Counted from the first letter of the stretch, positions 1 to 11,369 are shown. The stretch is 64,000 bases of DNA from Symbiodinium natans (GCA_905221605.1 CAJNDS010000451.1:22501-86500); one strand, 5' to 3'. Program-made: numbers and translations. The notes: generated from the letters alone by a model not told the origin.

Positions 1-3000
1 AGAAGTACATCGTGAGCGTCAAGGTAGACCCAATAGACGCTGAGACCAAAACCATCCTAAACCCCAAACCCTAAACCTTAAAAAAAACCCTCAACCCCAA
101 ACCCCAAACCCTAAACCCTAAACCCCAAACCCTAAACCCCAACCCTAAACCTCAAACCCCTACAACCCTAAACCCCTAAACCAGGTGGCCACGTAGAGCT
201 TCTGACGAGCAGCACCTACCCCGGATTGGTGTACAAGCCGGTGACTTGGCTTTCCTTCTGGCCGGTTCTCTTAGGGCTTAATAACCTTTTTAAGGGTGTT
301 CTGTACCCTAAACCCTAAACCCTAAACCCTAAACCCTAAGCCTAAGGAGGAATCAGAAGTCAGCCAAGGTAACTGCTGGAGAGCTTTACTTCTACCAGTG
401 CCTCCCCGAGGCCCTGGCGCCGTACCTTGGGTTTAGGGCTTAGGCTTTAGGATTACTTTTTGTTTTTTAATCCCTAAACCCTTACCTTCCTGCTGTTGTT
501 CTAGGGTTTTAAGGTTTAGGGTTTAGGATTTATTTTTTCTTTGGGGGGTTGGGGAAGTGGGCGGGGGGGCTACCCTAAACCTTATAAATCCTGCAAACCC
601 TGTAAACCCTGTAAACCCTGTAAACCCTGTAAACTCTGTAAACCCCTTCTGGTCCTGACTTTGTGCGTTTGCTCTTGACATTTCGTAGCCTCACATCTTC
701 TCTAAACCCTAAACCCTAAACCCTAGCCCTACACCCTAAACCCTAAACCGCAGGCAAGGAACCCAGCTGGCCCTCGGCTTTGGATGCTTTCAGGTTTGGA
801 GGTTCGGGCTCAAGGGCTTAGAGGGCTTGCCAGGGCCCGTCGTATGGGTTTAGGGTTTAGGGTTTAGGGTTCGGGGTTTAGGGTTTACGGTTTAGGGTTT
901 AGGCATGAAGCAGCTTCCGGGTTCAAAAGGGTTTAAGGTTTAGGGTGTAGGGTTTAGGGCTTTAGGGTACTTAGAAGACCTGATGTACCCCTTCTGTACC
1001 TTCTAGATTCAAGGGCCCATACATCAGAACCCTTCTGAGAAAGGTCTAAGTTCTAAGTGCTAGATCCTAAACCCTACACCCTAAACCTCAACCCTAAACC
1101 CTGAACCCTGCAGACCATCTGGGGAGTAGAGGTTCTGAGGTTTTTGGACGCTTTGGGGGCGGGGGGTTCGAGATCTAAGGGCTCCCCCTGGGTAAGCATG
1201 CGGCAACGGGGCTCCTTGCGTTTCTGGGGTTTAGGGGTTTTTAGGGTTTAGGGTTAAGGGTGTAGGGTTTAGGGTTTAGGGTTTAGGGCTCAAAAGCCAA
1301 GGTACACCAGCGTCTGCTACGGCACGTGCCAAATACCTGCCCTGCAGGTGCGCACACTGGACCCGCAGCCCAAACCCCAAAACGCTCGATACTCTAAAGC
1401 ACCCCAAGGCCCCCCGCCACCCCAGACAGGGTTCAGGGTTCAGGGTTCAGGGTTTAGGGTTTGGGGTTTGGGGTTGGGGGTTTGGGGTTTAGGGTTTAGG
1501 GTTTAGGGTTACTTGAAACTCTGAACCCTCAGCCCCAAACCCTAAGCAAAAAACCTTAAACCCTAAATCCTAAACTCTGAACCCCAGACCGCTCTAAATC
1601 CTAAACCTACACCCTACGCCTGTTAAACATCAGGGAGTCATAGGGGGTCTGGTGTTTAGGGTTTAGGGTGGCGCTCCAAACTTCAAACCCCCTAAACACC
1701 GTCACAGCCCTGAGCCCTTAACCCTGTCTGGACTTTTTCCCTACAGTTCAGTAGGAGCTATTACAGCTATTACTTACTTAAATAGTAGGTAGAACCCACA
1801 AAAACTGTAGGTAAAGAAGGTTCCCTGGTGAAGCCTAACCCTAAGCCCTAGACCCGAAACCCTAAACCCTAAAAAACCAAACACCAGGTGGACGCAGACT
1901 TGGGACCGGGTGGGGCCATGCCGCCCGCGTTCCTCATCATGGAGGCGTCTGACATCCTTACAGGGATAATCCCTAAACCCTAAACCCTAAACCCCCCAAA
2001 CCCTAAACCCTAAACCCTAAACCCTAAACCCTAAACCCGCACCAAACCGGCCTAGAGTATCCCCAAGAAGAAACCTTACAGGGCTTATGGGGGCCTGGAG
2101 GGCCTAGAGGGCTCAGGGGTTCATAGGGCTTAGGGACCCCGAACCCAAAACCCCTAAACCCTAAACCCTGGAGGACATCACGGCTGGCATGAAGGAGCCC
2201 GCGGTCTTGGACCTGAAGTTGGGCTTCAGGCAGCGGGCTGCGCATCACGGACCCTCCAAGCGGTCCTCCATGAAAGCAAAATGCGCCCTCGCGCCAAAAC
2301 TGGGTTTAGGGTTTAGGGTTTAGGGTTTAGGGTTTAGGGTTTAACCTCATTTCGCCTGTTCATGCAACCCTTGCTAAAGGCAAGGAGGCCCTGCTTTCAG
2401 GTGTTGCCGGCAGCCTGGCTTAGAAAGGGTTTAGGGTTTAGGGTTCAGGGTTTCTGACAGAGAGACCTGGTGCAAAAAGGGTTTATGACACTGTCTGGCT
2501 CCTAAGCCGGGGGTCAATATGCTAGGGTTTAGGGGTTTAGGGGTTCTAAACCCGAAACCCTAAACCCTAAACCCTAAACCTCAGGTGCCCGGTCCACGTC
2601 GCGGGTCATGGGCTTCCGGCTCTGCGGGCTCCGGTATTTTGATCCGGCGACCCGGAAGATGCGGAAATCCAGCAAGAAAGAAGGACAGGAAGGTTTAAGG
2701 TTTAGGGTTTAGGGTTCAGGGTTTAGGGCTTAGGATTTAGGCGTGTCAAGCAGGCAAGAAGGGCTGCGAAGGCTTGTAGGGTTTAGAAACCTTTGCCTGC
2801 AAGTATTTCAAGACCTCCTGATCTCTGAACTACGTTAGTTTTGTTCTTCTTCATCGGCTCTTTGTCGAGAATGCGCGCGCCGATGCATATCTGCTTGCAA
2901 CTTCTGAATGCAGCAAAAGGAATTTCTTGTCCTTTCTGTCAAGAGAGGCCCAGAGCACACATGCCATGTGCCGATTCGGAGGACAGCAGGAGTGCCAGGA

Positions 3001-3854
3001 CAGCGTCCTGGAGAAGCTCCTCGACTACCTGAGGCCCCTGCGCGGCCAATCGCAGGAAGCTGACGAGGCGGATGTGCGCAGCATCCATGAGATTACGGAG
3101 CCTCACTCAGCTGAACTCCAAGTTTTTTTTTTTTTTTTTTTTGGGGGGGGGGGGGGGGTGGGTCTTCCGGAAGTAATTTCAGAAAGAAAAATTATGTGCA
3201 TATGTTCAATTTGCAGTTTGTCTTTGTTTACACACACATGTATACATACACATAATCACACATAAAGTTTGGGGCACCTTTTTGCTTCCTTCTTCTCGTC
3301 CCCTGGCTTTCTTTGTTTGGGGTTTAGGGTTTAGGGTTTAGGGTTTAGGGTTTAGGGTTTAGGGTTTAGGGTTTCTCATAAGGAGCTCCTGGGCGACCTG
3401 TCCGACGTGATCCGGCAACTCCCCGGCTTCCGCTTCTGGGGCTGCTCCCTGCTGCTCGCAAGGGACGTCAGCTACTGCTTTGGCCAGGGAGGCCCAAAGA
3501 AGACGGTCTGCAACTTAGAGGGATACTTGTAGGATTTTTTTTTTTATTTTGGGGGGGGGGGGGGTAATTCCTTAAGAAGCTTATTTCTGGGGTACCATGA
3601 TTCCTTAAGAAACAGCTAAAAAGTATGATTTTTTCTACGGTTCCAAGTTCAGCAGAGGCAAGCTCATCGATTTCTCCAACTTTCACATGACCTACGGCGA
3701 CACGGTGGATCTGGAGTTCCTGACCGTGCTGGAGAATGTCCAGAGGTGCTTGGCCCACTGCGCTGCAGGGACCGACATGGGTGAACTCCTGCACGCACCC
3801 GATCTTAGGTTCCAGGAGCCTCGGCCTGCATGTAGAAGATGCTGGTTCTTGTAA
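1..3854 (+). CDS. Inositol polyphosphate kinase family protein, 5'-partial, about 10 exons
   Basis: Likely phosphorylates inositol phosphates (IPK/IPMK/IP6K fold). Exons that join in phase: 1-23, 185-240, 369-430, 754-793, 1888-1944, 2174-2303, 2585-2692, 2946 to about 3058, 3383-3466, 3624-3854. Visible family motifs, in order: GGHVELL and GLVYKP (N-lobe), GELYFYQCLPEALAPYLG, FLIMEDIT, the signature PAVLDLKLG (family PxxxDxKxG), STSRVMGFRLCGLRYF (family STS..LGFR.CG), FRFWGCSLLL, and KLIDFSNF (family K.IDF). The order matches the family exactly. Donors: GT for most, GC at 1945. The donors at 431 and 2304 are telomeric heptamers (GTTTAGGG). The N-terminus lies outside the window. The end of exon 8 is uncertain. 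The stop at 3852-3854 overlaps a possible GTAAAC donor, so the C-terminus could be longer. Confidence 0.88.
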
Positions 3855-4173
3855 ACCCTAAACCCTAAACCCTAATCCCTAAACCCTAAACCCTAAACCC
3901 TAAACCGTAGTTCAGGAGATCGGGGGTTAAGGCTTCCAAGTTCCAATCTTTTCTCTTGTTAAGACCGGGCTTTGGGCGTGGGAAGCCGTAGGGAACAGGC
4001 GTCACATCTGCAGCAGCAGGCACAGGGTTTAGGGTTTATAAGGGTTTAGGGTTTAGGGTTTAGGGTTTAGGGTTGCAAGGATGAGGGATGAGCCCCTCAC
4101 GTATCTGGCCTGCCAGAATCAAAACCCGAAAACCTTGCATGCCAGGTGACACCCCTAGAACAACCCTTTGACC
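3855..4173. repeat. Telomeric-heptamer spacer after the inositol kinase
   Basis: A CCCTAAA array at 3852-3906 is followed by about 120 bp of unique sequence, then a TTTAGGG array at 4025-4074 and unique sequence. No convincing exon seen. Confidence 0.6.
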
Positions 4174-4283
4174 TTGGGTGATGTTGCCCCTTATACTAGC
4201 AGTCCTTAATGGGGTAGCAGTACCCCCCCCCCCCCTAGTATAATCCCTATTAAGGGCTGTGAGCATGAAGGGGAAACATCCCA
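4174..4283. mobile_element. Introner-like element family IE-A, copy 1
   Basis: Palindromic element. The left arm resembles TTGGGATGTTCCCCCTTAT with ACTAGCAGTCCTTAAT inside; the right arm is its complement ending GGAAACATCCCAA. No ORF. The inner poly-C run is expanded. Same arms as the copies at 15527, 34011, 36068, 41060, 61806 and 63082. Confidence 0.8.
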
Positions 4284-4298
4284 ACTTTGAGCCCTTGA

Positions 4299-4480
4299 GC
4301 CCCCATATGCCACCTCCGAAGGACCTGGAGCAGGTTGGGGTCAAGGAGAAGCGCGTGGGGGCAGCGGGCCGGTTGCTTCTCAACGCTGCCTTGGGCGAAG
4401 CCGACGGCCACGTGGCCTCGGGCAAAGTGCACGAAGGTCAAGGGCTTCGGGAAGGCCCCTACGCAACAGAAGTCATCTAG
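4299..4480 (+). CDS. Possible exon with stop, unrecognised
   Basis: A frame open from about 4299 to a TAG at 4478-4480 reads as an acidic/basic mix ending GLREGPYATEVI. It follows directly on an IE-A element, whose terminal AG could be the acceptor. The opposite strand is also open here, so coding is only tentative. Confidence 0.25.
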
Positions 4481-4483
4481 GTA

Positions 4484-5115
4484 GTTCTCTAAACATTCTG
4501 TTTGGGGGTCTCTGTCATAGTACAGCCCCTCTTTGAAAGGGACCGCCAGTCAGGCTGAAGCACCCAAAAGCTTGGTCCTCGTTCGTGCGACCCGAGTAGT
4601 TTTGGCACTTGGTCCTCGTCTTGTGACCCGAGTAGTTTCGAGACCGCCTTCCAGATTCGCATTTGCGCCATCAGGCAATGGGAATGCCTCGCCCTGGGCA
4701 CCTTTGCGCCGCCTGGACAGGCATAGTGCCGGCTACCGATCGGGGTTCTGCATAAAGCTCAAACCCTGAACCCTTTCTTCTAAACCCTAAAACCCTAAAC
4801 CCTAAACCCTAAACCCACGAGGGTTTTCTCCCAACTTCCGAACAATAGACCCCGCAGTGCTGTGGCTAGTCGGGTGGCACAAAAGAACCCCAAGCCCTAA
4901 GCCCTAAACCCTAAACCCTAAACCCTAAGCCCTAAGCCCTAAGCCCTAAGCCCTAAACCCTAAACCCTAAACCCTACACCCTACACCCTAAACCCTAAAC
5001 CCTAAACCTTGCAAGCTGCACTGTAAAGCAGCCTCAAGCTCCTCCTTCGGCTCCACCTTATAAGAACGGTTTAGGGTTTAGGGTTTAGGGTTTAGGGTTT
5101 AGGGTTTAGGGTTTA
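4484..5115. repeat. Telomeric-heptamer rich stretch
   Basis: Mostly CCCTAAA and variant CCCTAAG arrays (about 4785-5010), then TTTAGGG at 5070-5118. A short open stretch at 4633-4712 might be an exon but has no family signal. Variant heptamers occur in runs rather than singly. Confidence 0.6.
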
Positions 5116-5793
5116 GGGCCGCAGGGCCCGAGCTTCGACCGTGCTCCGAGGCACCATTGCGCTGCCATGCGCCTCCGTCTTGAACTCCGGGGGGCAACCC
5201 GTCCCCCCGGCGCGCAAAGTGGTGCAGTCACCTTCGCTGTATGCTCCGCCACGCAGGGTGTAGGGTTCATGGAGCTTTCAGACAAGTTGTACTTAACCTT
5301 CGAATTCTTTGGGGATCCCCACGGCATATCCTTTTTTTGGTGTAGAGTTGCTAGAACTTTCCGCAACGTGAGCCATTCCGCTCCCTCGTGTGGCAAGTTT
5401 GCTTCGGTACAGTGTCTATCTTATCTTCATTTCGCACGGTTCCCCCATGAAACTGGAACCCTAAACCCTAAACCTTATAGAACTTTGACTCAAATTCCGC
5501 CTTCCCCGCCCGGAAACCTGGAGGTCTTATACAGGCAGAACTCAACTTACTGAGGGTTTAGGATTTTAGGGTTTAGTAAACCCTAAACCCGAAACACGAA
5601 ACCCTAAAACCTACCGCTGAATCCTCGGGCTGCGGGCGGACGGGCCCTATAGGGCCCTAGGGGCAACGCACTGCGCACACAGGTGGCCCCGAGCCCTGCC
5701 CAAGTCTGCAAGTGCCCCATGGCTTTGCTGAGGGTTTAGGGTTTAGGGTTTAGGGTTTCAGGGGGGGTTTAAGGATTAGGGGTTTGACCCCGC
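5116..5793. other. Unassigned stretch with weak open frames
   Basis: 5116-5460 is open in several frames on both strands with no recognisable protein, and 5640-5735 has one more open stretch. The rest is telomeric heptamers. I see no gene that I can support. Confidence 0.4.
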
Positions 5794-7628
5794 ATGATCG
5801 GGCCCTTGCCATACTTGGTGGCCGCGCTGCTGTTGTTCAGTCCAGCAGCCGGCCCAGAAGCTAATGCCCCCCCATGGCGCGATGCCGGTGTATGGGCACC
5901 GATACGTCGTTTCACCTAGCCAGCTAGCTATTTGCACCCGCGCCGGCACGGCCCGCACTCAAAAAGGCCGTGTCCGATCCCTGATCTATGATCCCTAGCT
6001 CGCGAAGTCTCAAGGGTTAGGGTTAAGGGCCTGTCACGAAGCTCAACCCAAGTCCCCTTATCATATTACCATGTTGTCATATTATTACGTCCATATACTA
6101 TGTTCGTACATAATAATACGTTTCATTTTAGTAAGAATATATTTTTTTGTAGTATGATACTCTCATTAGTATATCTTTTCTACCTTTGAACATTCACGTA
6201 GCCCGCCATCCCAAAACTTCCTTTCCCAACCCCTCCACTATAACCCTGATCCCCATAGCCCTAAACCCTGGGCCCTAAACCCTATTACCCCATAACCTTA
6301 CAATCCCTAAACCCCATAATCCCATAGTTTCAGCTCATCGGGCCGCCTATATATATTTAGGATTTTAGGGGGTAGGGCTTCGGGTTTTGGTGGGTTCCGG
6401 CTTGGGTTGAGGGTGCATGTTCTGGAGGGCCAGAGGTACGACCGGCCCATGTTGCACAAGCTCACATTTGTTAGGGTCTACTCGGAGGTTCATGGTACAT
6501 AGAACCCAATTTTAACGGCACTTACAACCCACTTTCAAGCCCTAAGGTGGTTAAAATTGGGTTAAAAGTACAGTTACAATTGGGTTATTACCATGAACCT
6601 CCAAGTAGGGTTTAGGTTTATAGGGGCACCTAGACTCAGACCGAAACCCCCATCCACTGCGGGATGTCTGCTTTACTAACATTGGGGGGGTACTGTGGCC
6701 CGTTGGGGAGAAGCTTGGGATCCTTATGATAGTATGGGGATCCTAGAGCAACCGCCCCTTATGGAGCTGGACTTTAGGTTTTTTATGATTTTAGGCTTTA
6801 GGGCACCAAAAACAAAGCCCCAAACCCCACATCCTAAACCCTAAGCTCTAAACCGTCCCTAAACCCCAAACCCTAAACCCGAAACTAACCCTAAACCCCA
6901 CACCCTAAGCCCTAACCCTAAACCCCAAACCCTAAACCCTCCCGCACGCCAGGCCTAGACATGACGCCTCTCGCAACGGACTTGTTCCGTGTGCGCTTGG
7001 TTGCGCGCTCGACCGGCCTAGCGTACTGGGGTTCAAAAAGGGTGTAGGAGGTAGGAGGTTTAGGGCTTGAGGTTTAGGGTATAAGGATGTTTAGGGTTTC
7101 GGAGATAGGAGGTCTAGGGCGTAAGGTTTAGGGTATAAAGGAGGCTTAGGGTTTAGGATTAGGGTTTAGGGTTTAGGGTTTAGGGTGGTAGGAGGTTTAA
7201 GGGTTTAGGGGCTTAGGGGTTTAGGGCTTGGGAGGTTTAGGGTCTACCTCGAGAGTGTGGTCGTAGGGTTTTTGCGGGCACAAGGGGGATCGGAGAGGGT
7301 TTAGGGTTTGGGGTTTAGGGTTCAGGGTTCAGGGTTCAGGGTTTAGGGTTTAGGGTTTAGGGTCTAGGGCAACCGTCCGCAGCTTGGTTCAAAGCATAGC
7401 TGTTCCGGAATGGCAGAGACAGCACTTGTGATTCTTCCGACCAAGTAGCAGATCCTATGGTCCCCCTACCCCAGGGTTTAGGGTTTAGGGTCCAGCAAGC
7501 ACTCAACCCCGGTTGAGAAGTGGGAGTGCGAGCTGCTGCAAGGCCACATGACAGGAGGCGCCAGGGCGTCTGAAGCAGAGAGTGCGCAAACCGGAGGAGT
7601 CGCCCCGAAAGTTGCCTTTGGGGATTGA
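5794..7628 (+). CDS. Small secreted or membrane-targeted protein, complete, five exons (125 aa)
   Basis: Exons 5794-5887, 6953-7030, 7254-7298, 7417-7444 and 7496-7628 join in phase into 125 codons plus a TGA at 7626-7628. The ATG at 5794 opens a typical signal peptide: MIGPLPYLVAALLLFSPAAG, with a short n-region, a hydrophobic core and small residues at the likely cleavage site. The mature part has two Cys-containing stretches (LAYWECGRR and KWECELLQG) and an Ala/Glu-rich tail ending APKVAFGD. All donors are GT. The third (7299) sits at the start of a TTTAGGG array, and the second intron ends with AG a few bases after a G-rich array. I do not recognise the family. The start, signal peptide and five consistent phases make the model convincing; the function (secretory pathway or membrane surface) is inference. 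Confidence 0.7.
5990..6477. other. AT-rich intron stretch, no exon seen
   Basis: Lies in the first intron of the secreted-protein gene. 6060-6200 is unusually AT-rich for the window (runs of ATATTA and ATAATA). The remainder is degenerate CCCTAAA. Nothing coding is apparent. Confidence 0.5.
6478..6608. mobile_element. Introner-like element family IE-B, copy 1
   Basis: About 131 bp. Terminal arms CTACTCGGAGGTTCATGGTA and TACCATGAACCTCCAAGTAG are inverted repeats; the inner part is also palindromic (AACCCAATT / AATTGGGTT). No coding capacity. It lies in an intron of the secreted-protein gene. Confidence 0.85.
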
Positions 7629-8636
7629 AGGCTTATAGGGTTGCGGTTTCAGGCTACTGGTTTAAGGTTTACGCTATAGGGAACCCCAAAAAGGGTACCC
7701 TTTCTCAAGCAACCAATCCCAGAAACATCATCTAAGCGGAGGCGAACTAGGTGTCGAGCCACCACCCCAAAAAGGGCACTTTGCTTCTCAAGCAACCAAC
7801 CCGGAAAAAGGGTCCCCTTCTTAAAATAATGGTTGGTTACTGGGCTGTCAAGCTCCCCAGGCACGCGCGTCCTGAAGTGATGGCTCCCGGGCCGCCACTG
7901 ACCTTCGGCTAAGACCAGACGATGGGGGGGGGGGGGGGCTGCGGGGGGGGGGGAGGGGTTATAGGGTTCTATAGGGCTTTCAAGGGGTTTGTAGGGTTTA
8001 GAGGGTCTGTAGGGGTTTCTAGTTATGGGAGTTGGGGTTCAGTAAGGGTTGAACCTTGACGAGACATGGGAGATGGCGGCTTGGTGTTGATCAGCATTCT
8101 TTTTGGGTCTGTTACAGTGTATTCCGTATAGTCCAGGGCACCGATCTGCAACCCTTACAGCGATCAAAGCCCTGAGGTTTAGGGATTAGAGTTCAGGATA
8201 CCCTTTCAGCTCAAAGCCCGAATCCCAACACTCTGATACAAGGGCCTGGTCTCAGACAGCTTCTTGACCCGAAGGTTCGTCCCTGAGGCTTTCTTGGTAG
8301 TTATTATTAACTTTGAATTTTGGGGTTTAGGGTTTTAGGAGCTGGGCAAGAAGGGCAGCAGTCGAGTCCCTTGTTACAAAAGGGTGTAAAGCTGGCTCCT
8401 GTCTTGGGCTGGACTGCTAGGTTTTAACTCCGTTATTCTCCTCGCCAGTGTCTCGTAGTGCCCACCCCCACCAGGAGGGTCCCAGAGAAAAATCTCGCAG
8501 AGCATCCGCGAAGTGCTTAAACCCGGACAGCCGGACATAAAATCCCAGAGTGCATAACAATGTACGCCTTCATGTGCAGCAGGGGGCAAAAAACAAGACA
8601 TCTGCATCCGAAATTCATGGGGTACATATGGGGCAG
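7629..8636. other. Repeat-rich stretch with few exon candidates
   Basis: Contains degenerate telomeric heptamers, two copies of an AAGGGnACCCTTTCTCAAGCAACCAA-like motif near 7690-7830, and a poly-G run at 7924-7952. A short ATG frame at 7882 and an exon-like stretch at 8342-8387 (LGKKGSSRVPCYK) are possible pieces of the gene ending at 8688, but their phases do not join. Confidence 0.35.
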
Positions 8637-8688
8637 ACGGCCGGCCCTTGAGAGCCCCAAGAAGAAGCAGACAAAGGCGAAGAAGTAA
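8637..8688 (+). CDS. Terminal exon, lysine-rich C-terminus, gene unrecognised
   Basis: After GGGGCAG, the frame reads RPALESPKKKQTKAKK then TAA at 8686-8688. The strongly basic tail resembles ends of small nucleic-acid-binding proteins, but no family can be named from this alone. Confidence 0.4.
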
Positions 8689-9189
8689 AAGAAGAACAGC
8701 AGTAAACCACAGCCGCCCTGACCTCTAGATTAAACTTTGAACCTTAAACCTTGAACCTTAAACCTTGAACCCGCCTGAACCCTCAACCTTTCGAAAGACG
8801 TCCCAGGCTTGCCGTTACGCCGGAGGCTCCTGGTTGTTTTTGGGTTTTCCGGACTTCTGATGCGGGTGCACTCTGTGTAGTGATCAAAGGGCCCAAGCGA
8901 AGCCAAGTGCCGAGCCTTCACTGGTTCTCTGGCACATGCCTTGCACCTTTTTTTTGTGTTTTTCGGGTAGGGTCTGTGCCATAAACCCTAATCCCTAAAC
9001 CCCAAACCCCAAACCCTAAACCCTAAACCCTATAAACCCTAAACCTATAAACCAATATGGACCCCTTTTGACACCAGGCGTCGCAGCCGGGCAGTACGCG
9101 AGCGTCCCGACCAGGTGACTCGGGTAGCGATTGGGCAGCAACGCTGCAATAGCTGGTGCCAGTGCCCCCCCCCCTCCCCCCACCTTTAT
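8689..9189. other. Spacer with one small exon candidate
   Basis: Holds CCTTAAA/CCTTGAA variant repeats, a CCCTAAA array (8980-9055) and a candidate internal exon at 9078-9111 (VAAGQYASVPTR, bounded by CAG and AG|GTGACT). Support is splice sites and frame only. Confidence 0.3.
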
Positions 9190-9306
9190 GAAGTATGTGG
9201 GTAGTTATAAGTAGGGCTATAAGTACCCTAAGGAAGGTTATGACCAGTTGTAGGAAAAGGTACCTTACTTACAGACCACTTGTAACTTCCCATGCACCTC
9301 CAAGTA
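9190..9306. mobile_element. Degenerate IE-B-like element (subfamily with TTCATGGGTAG arm)
   Basis: The right arm GCACCTCCAAGT, the inner GTAGTTATAAGTAGGG and ACCCTAAGGAAGG match the copies at 10961, 27154 and 32660. The left end is decayed. Confidence 0.55.
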
Positions 9307-9815
9307 ACCGAGTTGTGGAGAAGTGTTGAGGGAAGGCGCACACGTTGAACAAAGCTCAGCTTCATGAGGACACGCGCAAAGATGGATACAGACAGCTAGT
9401 GGCACGTCTGACTACAGCAGAACCGTAGTTGCTTGCATGGTGCATGCCTGTTGCGCACACGCTGAAGCTTGCAGAGTCTTTTTGTGCCTTGGCACCCTTG
9501 TTAGTGTGGCCGGTTGCTTTCTCTGGTGTATGTCCTTACTATCACGATGCTGCTAATTTTTGGTTTTGATTTTGCTGCTCAAACGAAGCCTTTCTGGTGA
9601 TGGCGTTTGCACCCTAGACCCTAACAGGCTTCTTTCTACTGCGCTCCTGCTTGTGGTGATGAGCTGACCGGCTCTGTAGTGGCTATGTCGCCCAAGACCC
9701 TGACTTACCCTGACTAGGGAATTCAGGAAGAAGATCTGTTTAGGTTCTTTAGGGTAAACCCTAAATCCTAAACCCTTTAAACCCTAAACTTAAAGCTTTA
9801 AACCCACACCCCTCC
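9307..9815. other. Unique sequence, no gene seen
   Basis: About 400 bp of non-repetitive sequence, then short CCCTAAA remnants near 9755. No frame, motif or structured RNA that I can support. Confidence 0.5.
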
Positions 9816-9819
9816 CAGA

Positions 9820-9879
9820 GCCTGCCCAGGCAGTCAGAGCAGGCGCGCCAGTCTGGAGGAGCGGCAGAGGCGCGGCAGG
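9820..9879 (+). CDS. Possible exon, low-complexity charged
   Basis: CAG-bounded 60-bp stretch open in two frames: one Ala/Gln-rich, the other basic and charged (RRASLEERQRRGR). It may belong with the charged terminal exon at 11222. Frame unresolved. Confidence 0.25.
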
Positions 9880-10762
9880 AGTCTAGGCTTTGGGGGTTTG
9901 TTGGGGGTTTCAGGTCTAAGGCTTGAGGGGTTTTTGTGGGCGTATAATGGGCTACTAAGGCTTAGGGCCTAGGGGTTTGGTTCAAAGGGCTCTTGGTGGG
10001 GTTCACCCCTAAACCCTGAAGGGGAGGTGGGAGCCCAAGCCTGTTGGGAAGCGGCGGCAAAGCGCTTAGGGAGAGAAGGGCTTCGGGCTTCGAGGGGGTT
10101 TATAGGGTTTGTAAGGTTAAGACGGTTAAGAGGGTGTGGTGCGTGTGACTCATTCGATCGGTTGTTAAGGTTTCCTGAGGGCTCTGGGGGGTTCAGGCTT
10201 AACCATGGGATAGGCAGAGTCTGCTTTAGTCTTTTCAGGGCTTAGTCGGCGTAGTGTTTAGGTCAGACAGCCCACTGAAGGTAACTACAGTACGCGCAGC
10301 ACAGGCCGACTCCCTGACCGTTTTAGGCTTGAGGGCTTATGGTTTAGGGAAAGCGAAACCCTCGATTACATCTAGGCTCGGGGGTGTTGCTAGAAATCCT
10401 TGTTGCAACTGGCCTTAGGCAGCTAGTTTCGGCTCGAACTGCTAAGATGTACCCTAGGGTTGTGAACCCTCATCAATAACCATTCTCAGGACTACATCCA
10501 GAGAACCTTGGCACGACTACACCCTTGACCCCTTTTTGCAACCCTACACTGCCCTACACCCTATAACATCCTTCTCTCGCTCTGAGGGGGGGTGCAGGAT
10601 TTTGGTCCAGGTGTTGGGATTCAGGGTGGAATTGGCTTAGGGGGCAAGAGCCTTGTGGGCCTTGCGTATCCAACCGGCCTTGTCAAGGTCAGACGGCCGA
10701 AATGCTGAGGAGCTGGGACGCCGTGGATTTTGTTATCTTGTTGCTTCTGTTGGGGGCGTTTC
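9880..10762. other. G-rich spacer, no gene seen
   Basis: Degenerate GGGTTTAGG-type sequence and unique DNA. An open stretch at 10027-10245 is made largely of decayed heptamers and I do not support it as coding. Confidence 0.5.
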
Positions 10763-10878
10763 CTAGGACCGGGAGTAGGCCCTTGTTCCCTTTTTTTTAT
10801 AGGGTTGGGTTTCCCTTATAATCCCCTTAAAGCCAAAAAGTCACCCCTTTTTATTCCTAGGTTACTCCGGGGTCTAGT
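10763..10878. mobile_element. Introner-like element family IE-D, copy 1
   Basis: Arms CTAGGACCGGGAGTAGG and TTACTCCGGGGTCTAG are inverted repeats. The inner parts (GTTCCCTTTTTT, AAAGCCAAAAAGTCACCCC, TTTATTCCTAGG) match copies at 33844 and 54615. No ORF of its own. Confidence 0.8.
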
Positions 10879-10960
10879 TTCTTCGTTGCATTCCCGGTCA
10901 TTCCTTTCGAAGTTCCCAGCCTGGCAAATCCGAACCTTGGGGTTTGCGAGGTGCAGAACG

Positions 10961-11091
10961 TGGTTCATGGGTAGTTAGAAGTAGGGTGTCAAGTGCCCTG
11001 AATAGGGTTCTAGCCAGTTAGAATTTTAGTTACGTACCATACCTATAACCTCACTTATATCTACACATGAACCTCCAAGTATGGTTTGGGC
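10961..11091. mobile_element. IE-B subfamily element
   Basis: Starts TGGTTCATGGGTAG and ends ACATGAACCTCCAAGTA, with internal TATAACC and CTTATA motifs. Terminal inverted repeats as in the other IE-B copies. Confidence 0.75.
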
Positions 11092-11221
11092 GCAAGAACT
11101 CGTGCCGATTCAGCGCGTCAGCTCCTAAAACGTCAGATGCTCGAGTTCGGAGCCGCACCATGACCCTAAACCCTAAACCCCAAACCCCTAAACCCCTAAA
11201 CCCTAAACCCTAAACCCTAAG

Positions 11222-11335
11222 CCGCTTGCGCGTGCGCCCAGCGCCCGCGTCGCGCGCGCGGAGGAGCGGCGGAAGTCGGAGCTGGAAGCGCTTCGAGCGG
11301 CCAACGAGCTGCGCCTCGGCAGATTTTCGGGCTGA
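11222..11335 (+). CDS. Terminal exon, Ala/Arg/Glu-rich helix, gene unrecognised
   Basis: The acceptor is the end of a CCCTAAG array. 37 codons then TGA at 11333-11335. Reads PLARAPSARVARAEERR then KSELEALRAANELRLGRFSG, a charged, probably coiled-coil C-terminus. GC-rich and coding-like in one frame. Upstream exons are not secured (candidate at 9820). Confidence 0.5.
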   Translation, partial: PLARAPSARVARAEERRKSELEALRAANELRLGRFSG

Positions 11336-11369
11336 GGTGCCGGGATGAGGTTGGTGGGTAGGGTTTAGG

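Noticed and set aside
7496-7628. Separate short gene
   Set aside because: Joined in phase to four upstream exons starting with the signal peptide at 5794, so it is a terminal exon.
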